A stretch of 64,000 bases of DNA, from contig OY829545.1 of NCBI GenBank assembly GCA_963691705.1, positions 43,263,475 through 43,327,474 of the forward strand, written 5' to 3'. The notes under the pieces are model-generated. The model had not been told where the DNA came from. It ran no database searches and saw only the letters and a list, made by a program, of their open reading frames with translations. The position numbers and the translations under genes are program-made. Of the stretch, positions 30,207-43,000 are shown piece after piece. Origin of the DNA: Viola odorata (taxonomy: Eukaryota; Streptophyta; Magnoliopsida; Malpighiales; Violaceae). Position 1 is the first letter of the stretch. Each line of letters begins with the position of its first letter.

Positions 30207-32681
30207 CTAGTCTGCACCAGAGTCTACTAGGGCTACCACATTGATGTGAAAATCATTGTCTAATTTTAACTCTATATTAACATGCCATTTTTGGAATTCT
30301 ACTCTAGATATTAAATTTAGGTAGTGTTCTTCATCAACTATTCCTAAGGCCTCATTTTTAATCTCTTGATTTAAATCAACTTCTTTCTCTCGATTTTCTT
30401 CTACAAATTCTTCAGTGTTCTTATTTTCTATCATATCCATTCGTAAATTTAATTGGATATTTTCCGTTTGCAAAGTTCTTATTTCAGCCATGATTTTTCT
30501 AATTTCTTCTTTTAAGTCTTGTATTGTTACTACCGATTCTTGCTTTGAAAATCTTTTTATTACATCTTTCATAGTATAAGGTTGTATAGATTTTGCCTTT
30601 TTGTCACTATTAATAGCGTCTTGAAGTTTTTCTAAATATTCTCTTTGTGTATCTACATCATTAACTTTACCAATTAATTCCATTAATAAGTCTATTTCTT
30701 TAGTAATAACATTGATTTGCTTGTAAGAGCAGACACATATGTTATCTTCTTCTTCTTCTTCTTCTTCTGAGTTTATCTCTTCCTCAGAAGTATTTTCTTG
30801 TATTTCGTATATTACTTCATTATTACTACTTATAATTTCTTCATCAGTTTCTGTTTCATTTAATAATTGCACAAGTTCTTCCTTGAATTCTTCCTCACAC
30901 TCTAAAACTTGTATTTTTTCTTTCATTTTACATTCATTTTTGTAATGACCTGTTTTCCCGCATTTATAACAAGTGGGTTGTCTAGTATTTGCTCTTCTCT
31001 TTCCTTTATAATTATTATATTTCTTCTTGTGGTATGGCTTTCTGTATGGTTTAAAAGGCCTTTCTTTGTGTTTATCCGTATATTTAGGTTTATACGGTTT
31101 CCTGTATTGCTTACATTGTTTTTTATAACTTTTTGATGGGGCTCTAATGGTTTCGTAGCCATATTGAGAGCAGAAAGATCCCAATTCTTTTCTACCTAAT
31201 AGCTTATCACTTTTCAGTTTTGCTTTTAATTTCAGGTCTGTACAGAGGGATAATCCTACCGTATTTATATGGGCTATTAGTTCTCCATATGTTAAATCTT
31301 TGTAGGGTATTATTCCTTGGTTGGCTTCTTTTATCTTAGTTTTGACCTTTTCAGCAAATAATCTGGGAAGTCCTGATATAAATTTTTCTTTCCAAAAAGG
31401 AAGACTAGAGTCGTCTTTTAAGAATACTTTTGATAAAAACATGTCTTTATACCATGAAAAATCCTGTAGTTTAGGACAGGTTAAATTCATAAGTATTTCT
31501 ATTGTTTCTTCTTGAATTTGTTCTGGTTTTCCAATAAAATGTTTTAAAATAGAAAATATTAAAACATTTGTGGCATCTTCTACTTCTTCATTTTCTTCCA
31601 TTCTAGTAGCGTTCATTATGGCTAATTTTTCTGCCGGAGTGAGATAATTATCCCACCATCCTTTAAGCATTCCAGAAAATCCAGCCATTATTATATAAGG
31701 TACTTGTTTGTCAGTGTTACTTCTAGTTCTGTGGGTTGTAGCTGCCATCAGCATGGCTGCTAACATACTCATAATTTCATGTTTACTTTGTCCGTCTAAA
31801 TTCCACTCATCTATACTTAAACCATCATATTTATTATGCTGTCTTGTGCTTTTGTTCTCCGATTGTATATCGGGAAAAGAGGGTCTTGGATAAAAATGTT
31901 TAATATCCGGTCTTTGATAATTTATTCCTTTTATTCTATTTATTTTTAGTTCTTTGAATTGATCTGATATTGTTTCTAGATTTTCTTTGGTTAAAACCGA
32001 GATTTGGTTCTTTATTTTTATGTTTATCTTATCTAATTCTTGACTAATCTTTTGTAAGAGTGCATCCTCTCTTGAGAGTTTGAAGTTTTCTTTAAACCCT
32101 GGCATGGTATTAGGTTTGATTAACGGATTACTGATCTTTAAGGGTTTTCCTACTGGAGTCTTACTTCCTTCTCCCACGTATGTATGTCTTGTATAATGTA
32201 CTTTAGGGGGAGTATTTTCTTCTATCGTATTAAGCTGTTGTGCCATGGTATTTAATAAGATATTTGTATAATTATTCTGGGATTGTATATTTTTTATGTC
32301 TTTTATTTTTACATCTCTGTTTTCTTCTTTTACATCCTTTAAGGGTGATGCTAAAATATCATAACTGTGGTGTCTTATCTTAATCTCTTCGAGTGGTGGA
32401 TATACTGCCTTAACTTCATCATTTGTAGCGGTTTTCCATGTTTGTATTGGTGTTTTTATAACATTTATATTACTTGTATCTAATAATTCTTTGTGTCTTT
32501 TGAACCAAGTAAAGAAAGGTATATGTATTTTTACTTCATTTAGATATGTATAAAACTGTTCACTTATACTGCCTTTTTGTTCTTTTGTATAATAATTAAA
32601 AAAATGAGTTCTTATTTTATCATTGGAAGGATGATCAAATTCTTTTCTTAATCTTTCTTTGTCTGGTCTGGATCTATTCAT
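30207..32681 (-). CDS. Coat-protein region with zinc knuckle and protease start, 824 residues, copy 2
   Basis: Longest open frame in the window. The N-terminal third (IHIPFFTWF, VYPPLEE, QNNYTNILLNT) matches 23,604-24,622. The central capsid-like part includes IIMAGFSGMLKGWWDNYL (about residue 350). A Lys/Arg/Tyr-rich stretch (about 515-565) precedes a CCHC zinc knuckle, CYKCGKTGHYKNEC (about 568-581), which binds viral nucleic acid. An acidic stretch (SEEEEEEED, about 650) and a coiled-coil-like part follow. The frame ends at LVDSGAD, the aspartic protease active site, immediately followed by TAG (30,209-30,207). It is open throughout, yet it is a fragment of a polyprotein, not a complete cistron: the movement protein is absent upstream and the ATG at 32,681 lies in the 36 bp shared with the satellite. 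Confidence 0.9.
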   Translation of the reverse strand: MNRSRPDKERLRKEFDHPSNDKIRTHFFNYYTKEQKGSISEQFYTYLNEVKIHIPFFTWFKRHKELLDTSNINVIKTPIQTWKTATNDEVKAVYPPLEEIKIRHHSYDILASPLKDVKEENRDVKIKDIKNIQSQNNYTNILLNTMAQQLNTIEENTPPKVHYTRHTYVGEGSKTPVGKPLKISNPLIKPNTMPGFKENFKLSREDALLQKISQELDKINIKIKNQISVLTKENLETISDQFKELKINRIKGINYQRPDIKHFYPRPSFPDIQSENKSTRQHNKYDGLSIDEWNLDGQSKHEIMSMLAAMLMAATTHRTRSNTDKQVPYIIMAGFSGMLKGWWDNYLTPAEKLAIMNATRMEENEEVEDATNVLIFSILKHFIGKPEQIQEETIEILMNLTCPKLQDFSWYKDMFLSKVFLKDDSSLPFWKEKFISGLPRLFAEKVKTKIKEANQGIIPYKDLTYGELIAHINTVGLSLCTDLKLKAKLKSDKLLGRKELGSFCSQYGYETIRAPSKSYKKQCKQYRKPYKPKYTDKHKERPFKPYRKPYHKKKYNNYKGKRRANTRQPTCYKCGKTGHYKNECKMKEKIQVLECEEEFKEELVQLLNETETDEEIISSNNEVIYEIQENTSEEEINSEEEEEEEDNICVCSYKQINVITKEIDLLMELIGKVNDVDTQREYLEKLQDAINSDKKAKSIQPYTMKDVIKRFSKQESVVTIQDLKEEIRKIMAEIRTLQTENIQLNLRMDMIENKNTEEFVEENREKEVDLNQEIKNEALGIVDEEHYLNLISRVEFQKWHVNIELKLDNDFHINVVALVDSGAD

Positions 32682-32700
32682 TTCAAAGATATTAGGAAAT

Positions 32701-32800
32701 TGGTAACGTTCGGCGTTAGTCAGCCGTTAAATCCGTTGGTTTGAATTTCTTCTTCTATCCTTTTATAGCTATCTCTTTGGTAAGAAAATGCACATGTCTT
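32701..32800. other. Junction filler between copy 2 and the array
   Basis: Two scrambled pieces are visible. 32,743-32,800 matches the RT N-terminal region of copy 2 at 29,788-29,851 in the same orientation. 32,720-32,741 (gtcagccgttaaatccgttggt) resembles 22,419-22,441 of the plus-strand ORF-X piece, which would make it inverted relative to its neighbours. Scrambled filler of this kind suggests joining of broken viral DNA. Confidence 0.6.
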
Positions 32801-33391
32801 CTCGGCTAATGCATGTGCAGTATAGATTTGTAAATGAGTATTTGGGTCAGGTTTCAGATAGGATCTTGAGAAAGAAGATGGTCTTGTAGAAGTTGGCGAT
32901 GATGTTGGTCTGGATCTATTCATTTCAAAGATATTAGGAAATCCTGGGCTCATTGATCACGTAGCTAATGATTGATTAGTATTTCTAGAAGAAGAAGTTG
33001 AAGGTCTAGTAGGTCTAAAGTTGGGTGATTGATTAAAGGATGGTCTAACTGCTGCTCCTCGTGGTCTTGGTCTAAAAACGTATTGGTGGTAATTAGTTCT
33101 ATATGCTGGAGTATGAGTGAATGAAGGTGTATTTTCATTTCTATTTATGGTTTTAAAAACTTTATCTATGGTTTTGTTTGTTGCTATAACCACATTTCTT
33201 AAAAGTTCTATTTTAATTAAATCTTCATTCCATAACGGAGTTCTGTCTGATGCTAATGGAACGGCGTAATCATTTTTGTATTTCTTCTTTACAATATTCC
33301 ATTAATTCTGTATTCATCTGTATGGGTCTAGCTCTAGTGGGTAAGTTCCGTCATTTTGAGGTATGTAAAGGTCAGGGTTTAGGCCTTCAGT

Positions 33392-33982
33392 CTCGGCTAA
33401 TGCATATGCAGTACAGATTTATCTAGGGGTATTTGGGTCAGGTTTCAGATAGGATCTTGAGAAAGAAGATGGTCTTGTAGAAGTTGGCGATGATGTTGGT
33501 CTGGATCTATTCATTTCAAAGATATTAGGAAATCCTGGGCTCATTGATCGCGTAGATAATGATTGATTAGTATTTCTAGAAGAAGAAGTTGAAGGTGTAG
33601 TAGGTCTAAAGTTGGGTGATCGATTAAATGATGGTCTAACTGCTGCTCCTCGTGCTCTTGGTCTAAAAACGTATTGGTGGTAATTAGTTCTATATGCTGG
33701 AGTATGACTGGATGAAGGTGTATTTTGATTTCTATTTATGGTTTTAAAAACTTTATCTATGGTTTTGTTTGTTGCTATAACCATATTTCTTAAAAGTTCT
33801 ATTTTAATTATATCTTCATTCCGTAACGGAGTTCTCTCTGATGCTAATGGAACGACGTTATCATTTTTGTATTTCAACTTTACAATATTCCATTAATTCT
33901 TTATTCATCTGTATGGGTCTAGCTCTAATGGGAAAGTTCTGTCATTTTGAGGTATGTAAAGGTCAGGGTTTAGGCCTTCAGT
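33392..33982 (-). repeat. Representative satellite monomer with mapped viral segments
   Basis: Within this 591-bp unit: 33,498-33,533 equals the coat-protein start of copy 2 (32,665-32,700). About 33,534-33,840 is ORF-X-like, its right part aligning with 18,365-18,450 of copy 1 at protein level. 33,869-33,933 matches RT at 29,579-29,644. The remaining pieces, 33,392-33,497 (YLKPDPNTP and the RPSSFSRS stretch) and 33,934-33,982 (reads GLNPDLYIPQND on the - strand), have no counterpart in this window and may come from virus parts not present here. All mapped segments have the same orientation. Confidence 0.85.
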
Positions 33983-36937
33983 CACGGCTAATGCATGTGC
34001 AGTATAGATTTATCCAGGGGTATTTGGGTCAGGTTTCAGATAAGATCTTGAGAAAGAAGATGGTCTTGTAGAAGTTGGCGATGATGTTGGTTTGGATCTA
34101 TTCATTTCAAAGATATTAGGAAATCCTGGGCTCATTGATCGCGTAGCTAATGATTGATTAGTATTTCTAGAAGAAGAAATTGAAGGTCTAGTTGGTCTAA
34201 AGTTGGGTGATTGATTAAAGGATGGTCTAACTGCTGCTCCTCGTGCTCTTGGTCTAAAAACGTATTGGTGGTAATTAGTTCTATATGCTAGAGTATGACT
34301 GGATAAAGGTGTATTTTGATTTCTATTTATGGTTTTAAAAACTTTATCTATGGTTTTGTTTGTTGCTATAACCATATTTCTTAAAAGTTCTATTTTAATG
34401 ATATCTTCATTCCGTAACGGAGTTCTCTCTGATGCTAATGGAACGACGTTATCATTTTTGTATTTCAACTTTACAATACTCCATTAATTCTTTATTCATC
34501 TGTATGGGTCTAGCTCTAATGGGTAAGTTCTGTCATTTTGAGGTATGTAAAGGTCAGGGTTTAGGCCTTCAGTCACGGCTAATGCATGTGCAGTATAGAT
34601 TTATCCAGGGGTATTTGGGTCAGGTTTCAGATAAGATCTTGAGAAAGAAGATGGTCTTGTAGAAGTTGGAGATGATGTTGGTCTGGATCTATTCATTTCA
34701 AAGATATTAGGAAATCCTGGGCTCATTGATCGCGTAGCTAATGATTGATTAGTATTTCTAGAAGAAGAAGTTGAAGGTCTAGTTGGTCTAAAGTTGGGTG
34801 ATTGATTAAAGGATGGTCTAACTGCTGCTCCTCGTGCTCTTGGTCTAAAAACGTATTGGTGGTAATTAGTTCTATATGCTAGAGTATGACTGGATAAAGG
34901 TGTATTTTGATTTCTATTTATGGTTTTAAAAACTTTATCTATGGTTTTGTTTGTTGCTATAACCATATTTCTTAAAAGTTCTATTTTAATTAAATCTTCA
35001 TTCCATAACGGAGTTCTGTCTGATGCTAATGGAACGGCGTTATCATTTTTGTATTTCTTCTTTACAATATTCCATTAATTCTTTATTCATTTGAATGGGT
35101 CTAGCACTAGTGGGTAAGTTCCGTCCTTTTGAGGTATGTAAAGGTCAGGGTTTAGGCCTTCAGTCTCGGCTAATGCATGTGCAGTACAGATTTATCTAGG
35201 GGTATTTGGGTCAGGTTTCAGATAGGATCTTGAGAAAGAAGATGGTCTTGTAGAAGTTGGCGATGATGTTGGTCTGGATCTATTCATTTCAAAGATATTA
35301 GGAAATCCTGGGCTCATTAATCGCGTGGATAATGATTGATTAGTATTTCTAGAAGAAGAAGTTGAAGGTGTAGTAGGTCTAAAGTTGGGTGATCGATTAA
35401 ATGATGGTCTAACTGCTGCTCCTCGTGCTCTTGGTCTAAAAACGTATTGGTGGTAATTAGTTCTATATGCTGGAGTATGACTGGATGAAGGTGTATTTTG
35501 ATTTCTATTTATGGTTTTAAAAACTTTATCTATGGTTTTGTTTGTTGCTATAACCATATTTCTTAAAAGTTCTATTTTAATTATATCTTCATTCCGTAAC
35601 GGAGTTCTCTCTGATGCTAATGGAACGACGTTATCATTTTTGTATTTCAACTTTACAATATTCCATTAATTCTTTATTCATCTGTATGGGTCTAGCTCTA
35701 ATGGGAAAGTTCTGTCATTTTGAGGTATGTAAAGGTCAGGGTTTAGGCCTTCAGTCACGGCTAATGCATGTGCAGTATAGATTTATCCAGGGGTATTTGG
35801 GTCAGGTTTCAGATAAGATCTTGAGAAAGAAGATGGTCTTGTAGAAGTTGGCGATGATGTTGGTTTGGATCTATTCATTTCAAAGATATTAGGAAATCCT
35901 GGGCTCATTGATCGCGTAGCTAATGATTGATTAGTATTTCTAGAAGAAGAAATTGAAGGTCTAGTTGGTCTAAAGTTGGGTGATTGATTAAAGGATGGTC
36001 TAACTGCTGCTCCTCGTGCTCTTGGTCTAAAAACGTATTGGTGGTAATTAGTTCTATATGCTAGAGTATGACTGGATAAAGGTGTATTTTGATTTCTATT
36101 TATGGTTTTAAAAACTTTATCTATGGTTTTGTTTGTTGCTATAACCATATTTCTTAAAAGTTCTATTTTAATGATATCTTCATTCCGTAACGGAGTTCTC
36201 TCTGATGCTAATGGAACGACGTTATCATTTTTGTATTTCAACTTTACAATACTCCATTAATTCTTTATTCATCTGTATGGGTCTAGCTCTAATGGGTAAG
36301 TTCTGTCATTTTGAGGTATGTAAAGGTCAGGGTTTAGGCCTTCAGTCACGGCTAATGCATGTGCAGTATAGATTTATCCAGGGGTATTTGGGTCAGGTTT
36401 CAGATAAGATCTTGAGAAAGAAGATGGTCTTGTAGAAGTTGGAGATGATGTTGGTCTGGATCTATTCATTTCAAAGATATTAGGAAATCCTGGGCTCATT
36501 GATCGCGTAGCTAATGATTGATTAGTATTTCTAGAAGAAGAAGTTGAAGGTCTAGTTGGTCTAAAGTTGGGTGATTGATTAAAGGATGGTCTAACTGCTG
36601 CTCCTCGTGCTCTTGGTCTAAAAACGTATTGGTGGTAATTAGTTCTATATGCTAGAGTATGACTGGATAAAGGTGTATTTTGATTTCTATTTATGGTTTT
36701 AAAAACTTTATCTATGGTTTTGTTTGTTGCTATAACCATATTTCTTAAAAGTTCTATTTTAATTAAATCTTCATTCCATAACGGAGTTCTGTCTGATGCT
36801 AATGGAACGGCGTTATCATTTTTGTATTTCTTCTTTACAATATTCCATTAATTCTTTATTCATTTGAATGGGTCTAGCACTAGTGGGTAAGTTCCGTCCT
36901 TTTGAGGTATGTAAAGGTCAGGGTTTAGGCCTTCAGT
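33392..36937 (-). repeat. 1,773-bp trimer, two near-identical copies
   Basis: Units at 33.4, 34.0 and 34.6 kb recur in order at 35.2, 35.8 and 36.4 kb. Shared private variants are the threonine-rich variant gaaggtgtagtagg (33,592 and 35,364), ggtttggatctattc (34,089 and 35,862) and gaagaagaaattg (34,172 and 35,945). The offset is 1,773 bp, three monomers. Type order is A, A, B. Confidence 0.85.
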
Positions 36938-37099
36938 CTCGGCTAATGCATGTGCAGTATAGATTTATCAAGGGGTATTTGGGTCAGGTTTCAGATAGGA
37001 TCTTGAGAAAGAAGATGGTCTTGTAGAAGTTGGCGATGATGTTGGTCTGGATCTATTCATCTCAAAGATATTAGGAAATCCTGGGCTCATTGATCGCGT

Positions 37100-40000
37100 A
37101 GCTAATGATTGATTAGTATTTCTAGAAGAAGAAGTTGAAGGTTGTAGTAGGTCTAAAGTTGGGTGATTGATTAAAGGATGGTCTAACTGCTGCTCCTCGT
37201 GCTCTTGGTCTAAAAATGTATTGGTGGTAATTAGTTCTATATGCTGGAGTATGACTGGATAAAGGTGTATTTTGATTTCTATTTATGGTTTTAAAAACTT
37301 TATCTATGGTTTTGTTTGTTGCTATAACCATATTTCTTAAAAGTTCTATTTTAATGATATCTTCATTCCGTAACGGAGTTCTCTCTGATGCTAATGGAAC
37401 GACGTTATCATTTTTGTATTTCAACTTTACAATATTCCATTAATTCTTTATTCATCTGTATGGGTCTAGCTCTAATGGGTAAGTTCTGTCATTTTGAGGT
37501 ATGTAAAGGTCAGGGTTTAGGCCTTCAGTCACGGCTAATGCATGTGCAGTATAGATCTATCCAGGGGTATTTGGGTCAGGTTTCAGATAAGATCTTGAGA
37601 AAGAAGATGGTCTTGTAGAAGTTGGAGATGATGTTGGTCTGGATCTATTCATTTCAAAGATATTAGGAAATCCTGGGCTCATTGATCGCGTAGCTAATGA
37701 TTGATTAGTATTTCTAGAAGAAGAAGTTGAAGGTCTAGTTGGTCTAAAGTTGGGTGATTGATTAAAGGATGGTCTAACTGCTGCTCCTCGTGCTCTTGGT
37801 CTAAAAACGTATTGGTGGTAATTAGTTCTATATGCTAGAGTATGACTGGATAAAGGTGTATATTGATTTCTATTTATGGTTTTAAAAACTTTATCTATGG
37901 TTTTGTTTGTTGCTATAACCATATTTCTTAAAAGTTCTATTTTAATTATATCTTCATTCCGTAACGGAGTTCTCTCTGATGCTAATGGAACGACGTTATC
38001 ATTTTTGTATTTCAACTTTACAATATTCCATTAATTCTTTATTCATCTGTATGGGTCTAGCTCTAATGGGTAAGTTCTGTCATTTTGAGGTATGTAAAGG
38101 TCAGGGTTTAGGACTTCAGTCACGGCTAATGCACATGCAGTATAGATTTATCCAGGGGTATTTGGGTCAGGTTTCAGATAGGATCTTGAGAAAGAAGATG
38201 GTCTTGTAGAAGTTGGCGATGATGTTGGTCTGGATCTATTCATTTCAAAGATATTAGGAAATCCTGGGCTCATTGATCGCGTAGCTAATGATTGATTAGT
38301 ATTTCTAGAAGAAGAAGTTGAAGGTCTAGTAGGTCTAAAGTTGGGTGATTGATTAAAGGATGGTCTAACTGCTGCTCCTCGTGCTCTTGGTCTAAAAACG
38401 TATTGGTGGTAATTAGTTCTATATGCTGGAGTATGACTGTATAAAGGTGTATTTTGATTTGTATTTATGGTTTTAAAAACTTTATCTATGGTTTTGTTTG
38501 TTGCTATAACCATATTTCTTAAAAGTTCTATTTTAATTAAATCTTCATTCCATAACGGAGTTCTGTCTGATGCTAATGGAACGACGTTATCATTTTTGTA
38601 TTTCTTCTTTACAATATTCCATTAATTCTTTATTCATTTGAATGGGTCTAGCTCTAGTGGGTAAGTTCCGTCCTTTTGAGGTATGTAAAGGTCAGGGTTT
38701 AGGCCTTCAGTCTCGGCTAATGCATGTGCAGTATAGATTTATCAAGGGGTATTTGGGTCAGGTTTCAGATAGGATCTTGAGAAATAAGATGGTCTTGTAG
38801 AAGTTGGCGATGATGTTGGTCTGGATCTATTCATCTCAAAGATATTAGGAAATCCTGGGCTCATTGATCGCGTAGCTAATGATTGATTAGTATTTCTAGA
38901 AGAAGAAGTTGAAGGTTGTAGTAGGTCTAAAGTTGGGTGATTGATTAAAGGATGGTCTACCTGCTGCTCCTCGTGCTCTTGGTCTAAAAACGTATTGGTG
39001 GTAATTAGTTCTATATGCTGGAGTATGACTGGATGAAGGTGTATTTTGATTTCTATTTATGGTTTTAAAAACTTTATCTATGGTTTTGTTTGTTGCTATA
39101 ACCATATTTCTTAAAAGTTCTATTTTAATGATATCTTCATTCCGTAACGGAGTTCTCTCTGATGCTAATGGAACGACGTTATCATTTTTGTATTTCAACT
39201 TTACAATATTCCATTAATTCTTTATTCATCTGTATGGGTCTAGCTCTAAAGGGTAAGTTCTGTCATTTTGAGGTATGTAAAGGTCAGGGTTTAGGCCTTC
39301 AGTCACGACTAATGCATGTGCAGTATAGATTTATCCAGGGGTATTTGGGTCAGGTTTCAGATAAGATCTTGAGAAAGAAGATGGTCTTGTAGAAGTTGGA
39401 GATGATGTTGGTCTGGATCTATTCATGTCAAAGATATTAGGAAATCCTGGGCTCATTGATCGCGTAGCTAATGATTGATTAGTATTTCTAGAAGAAGAAG
39501 TTGAAGGTCTAGTTGGTCTAAAGTTGGGTGATTGATTAAAGGATGGTCTAACTGCTGCTCCTCGTGCTCTTGGTCTAAAAACGTATTGGTGGTAATTAGT
39601 TCTATATGCTAGAGTATGACTGGATAAAGGTGTATTTTGATTTCTATTTATGGTTTTAAAAACTTTATCTATGGTTTTGTTTGTTGCTATAACCATATTT
39701 CTTAAAAGTTCTATTTTAATTATATCTTCATTCCGTAACGGAGTTCTCTCTGATGCTAATGGAACGGCGTTATCATTTTTGTATTTCAACTTTACAATAT
39801 TCCATTAATTCTTTATTCATCTGTATGGGTCTAGCTGTAATGGGTAAGTTCTGTCATTTTGAGGTATGTAAAGGTCAGGGTTTAGGACTTCAGTCACGGC
39901 TAATGCATATGCAGTATAGATTTATCCAGGGGTATTTGGGTCAGGTTTCAGATAGGATCTTGAGAAAGAAGATGGTCTTGTAGAAGTTGGCGATGATGTT

Positions 40001-43000
40001 GGTCTGGATCTATTCATTTCAAAGATATTAGGAAATCCTGGGCTCATTGATCGCGTAGCTAATGATTGATTAGTATTTCTAGAAGAAGAAGTTGAAGGTC
40101 TAGTAGGTCTAAAGTTGGGTGATTGATTAAAGGATGGTCTAACTGCTGCTCCTCGTGCTCTTGGTCTAAAAACGTATTGGTGGTAATTAGTTCTATATGC
40201 TGGAGTATGACTGTATAAAGGTGTATTTTGATTTCTATTTATGGTTTTAAAAACTTTATCTATGGTTTTGTTTGTTGCTATAACCATATTTCTTAAAAGT
40301 TCTATTTTAATTAAATCTTCATTCCATAACGGAGTTCTGTCTGATGCTAATGGAACGACGTTATCATTTTTGTATTTCTTCTTTACAATATTCCATTAAT
40401 TCTTTATTCATTTGAATGGGTCTAGCTCTAGTGGGTAAGTTCCGTCCTTTTGAGGTATGTAAAGGTCAGGGTTTAGGCCTTCAGTCTCGGCTAATGCATG
40501 TGCAGTATAGATTTATCAAGGGGTATTTGGGTCAGGTTTCAGATAAGATCTTGAGAAAGAAGATGGTCTTGTAGAAGTTGGAGATGATGTTGGTCTGGAT
40601 CTATTCATTTCAAAGATATTAGGAAATCCTGGGCTCATTGATCGCGTAGCTAATGATTGATTAGTATTTCTAGAAGAAGAAGTTGAAGGTCTAGTTGGTC
40701 TAAAGTTGGGTGATTGATTAAAGGATGGTCTAACTGCTGCTCCTCGTGCTCTTGGTCTAAAAACGTATTGGTGGTAATTAGTTCTATATGCTAGAGTATG
40801 ACTGGATAAAGGTGTATTTTGATTTCTATTTATGGTTTTAAAAACTTTATCTATGGTTTTGTTTGTTGCTATAACCATATTTCTTAAAAGTTCTATTTTA
40901 ATTAAATCTTCATTCCATAACGGAGTTCTGTCTGATGCTAATGGAACGGCGTTATCATTTTTGTATTTCTTCTTTACAATATTCCATTAATTCTTTATTC
41001 ATTTGAATGGGTCTAGCACTAGTGGGTAAGTTCCGTCCTTTTGAGGTATGTAAAGGTCAGGGTTTAGGCCTTCAGTCTCGGCTAATGCATGTGCAGTATA
41101 GATTTATCAAGGGGTATTTGGGTCAGGTTTCAGATAGGATCTTGAGAAAGAAGATGGTCTTGTAGAAGTTGGCGATGATGTTGGTCTGGATCTATTCATC
41201 TCAAAGATATTAGGAAATCCTGGGCTCATTGATCGCGTAGCTAATGATTGATTAGTATTTCTAGAAGAAGAAGTTGAAGGTTGTAGTAGGTCTAAAGTTG
41301 GGTGATTGATTAAAGGATGGTCTAACTGCTGCTCCTCGTGCTCTTGGTCTAAAAATGTATTGGTGGTAATTAGTTCTATATGCTGGAGTATGACTGGATG
41401 AAGGTGTATTTTGATTTCTATTTATAGTTTTAAAAACTTTATCTATGGTTTTGTTTGTTGCTATAACCATATTTCTTAAAAGTTCTATTTTAATGATATC
41501 TTCATTCCGTAACGGAGTTCTCTCTGATGCTAATGGAACGACGTTATCATTTTTGTATTTCAACTTTACAATATTCCATTAATTCTTTATTCATCTGTAT
41601 GGGTCTAGCTCTAATGGGTAAGTTCTGTCATTTTGAGGTATGTAAAGGTCAGGGTTTAGGCCTTCAGTCACGGCTAATGCATGTGCAGTATAGATCTATC
41701 CAGGGGTATTTGGGTCAGGTTTCAGATAAGATCTTGAGAAAGAAGATGGTCTTGTAGAAGTTGGAGATGATGTTGGTCTGGATCTATTCATTTCAAAGAT
41801 ATTAGGAAATCCTGGGCTCATTGATCGCGTAGCTAATGATTGATTAGTATTTCTAGAAGAAGAAGTTGAAGGTCTAGTTGGTCTAAAGTTGGGTGATTGA
41901 TTAAAGGATGGTCTAACTGCTGCTCCTCGTGCTCTTGGTCTAAAAACGTATTGGTGGTAATTAGTTCTATATGCTAGAGTATGACTGGATAAAGGTGTAT
42001 ATTGATTTCTATTTATGGTTTTAAAAACTTTATCTATGGTTTTGTTTGTTGCTATAACCATATTTCTTAAAAGTTCTATTTTAATTATATCTTCATTCCG
42101 TAACGGAGTTCTCTCTGATGCTAATGGAACGACGTTATCATTTTTGTATTTCAACTTTACAATATTCCATTAATTCTTTATTCATCTGTATGGGTCTAGC
42201 TCTAATGGGTAAGTTCTGTCATTTTGAGGTATGTAAAGGTCAGGGTTTAGGACTTCAGTCACGGCTAATGCATATGCAGTATAGATTTATCCAGGGGTAT
42301 TTGGGTCAGGTTTCAGATAGGATCTTGAGAAAGAAGATGGTCTTGTAGAAGTTGGCGATGATGTTGGTCTGGATCTATTCATTTCAAAGATATTAGGAAA
42401 TCCTGGGCTCATTGATCGCGTAGCTAATGATTGATTAGTATTTCTAGAAGAAGAAGTTGAAGGTCTAGTAGGTCTAAAGTTGGGTGATTGATTAAAGGAT
42501 GGTCTAACTGCTGCTCCTCGTGCTCTTGGTCTAAAAACGTATTGGTGGTAATTAGTTCTATATGCTGGAGTATGACTGTATAAAGGTGTATTTTGATTTG
42601 TATTTATGGTTTTAAAAACTTTATCTATGGTTTTGTTTGTTGCTATAACCATATTTCTTAAAAGTTCTATTTTAATTAAATCTTCATTCCATAACGGAGT
42701 TCTGTCTGATGCTAATGGAACGACGTTATCATTTTTGTATTTCTTCTTTACAATATTCCATTAATTCTTTATTCATTTGAATGGGTCTAGCTCTAGTGGG
42801 TAAGTTCCGTCCTTTTGAGGTATGTAAAGGTCAGGGTTTAGGCCTTCAGTCTCGGCTAATGCATGTGCAGTATAGATTTATCAAGGGGTATTTGGGTCAG
42901 GTTTCAGATAGGATCTTGAGAAATAAGATGGTCTTGTAGAAGTTGGCGATGATGTTGGTCTGGATCTATTCATCTCAAAGATATTAGGAAATCCTGGGCT

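Larger units (their letters stand above)
26674..32700 (-). mobile_element. Endogenous pararetrovirus copy 2
   Basis: On the - strand from 32,700: coat-protein region with zinc knuckle, protease, RT, RNase H, ORF2 and a stretch up to just before the promoter. It is clearly diverged from copy 1 across ORF1 and ORF2 and so represents a separate lineage or insertion. The left end is cut by TPT1 copy B, and the right end merges with the satellite through a shared 36-bp sequence (32,665-32,700). Confidence 0.9.

Noticed and set aside
30739..30945. Ser-rich plus-strand frame opposite the coat-protein region
   Set aside because: Antisense shadow of the acidic Glu-rich stretch (SEEEEEEED) of the 824-residue frame.
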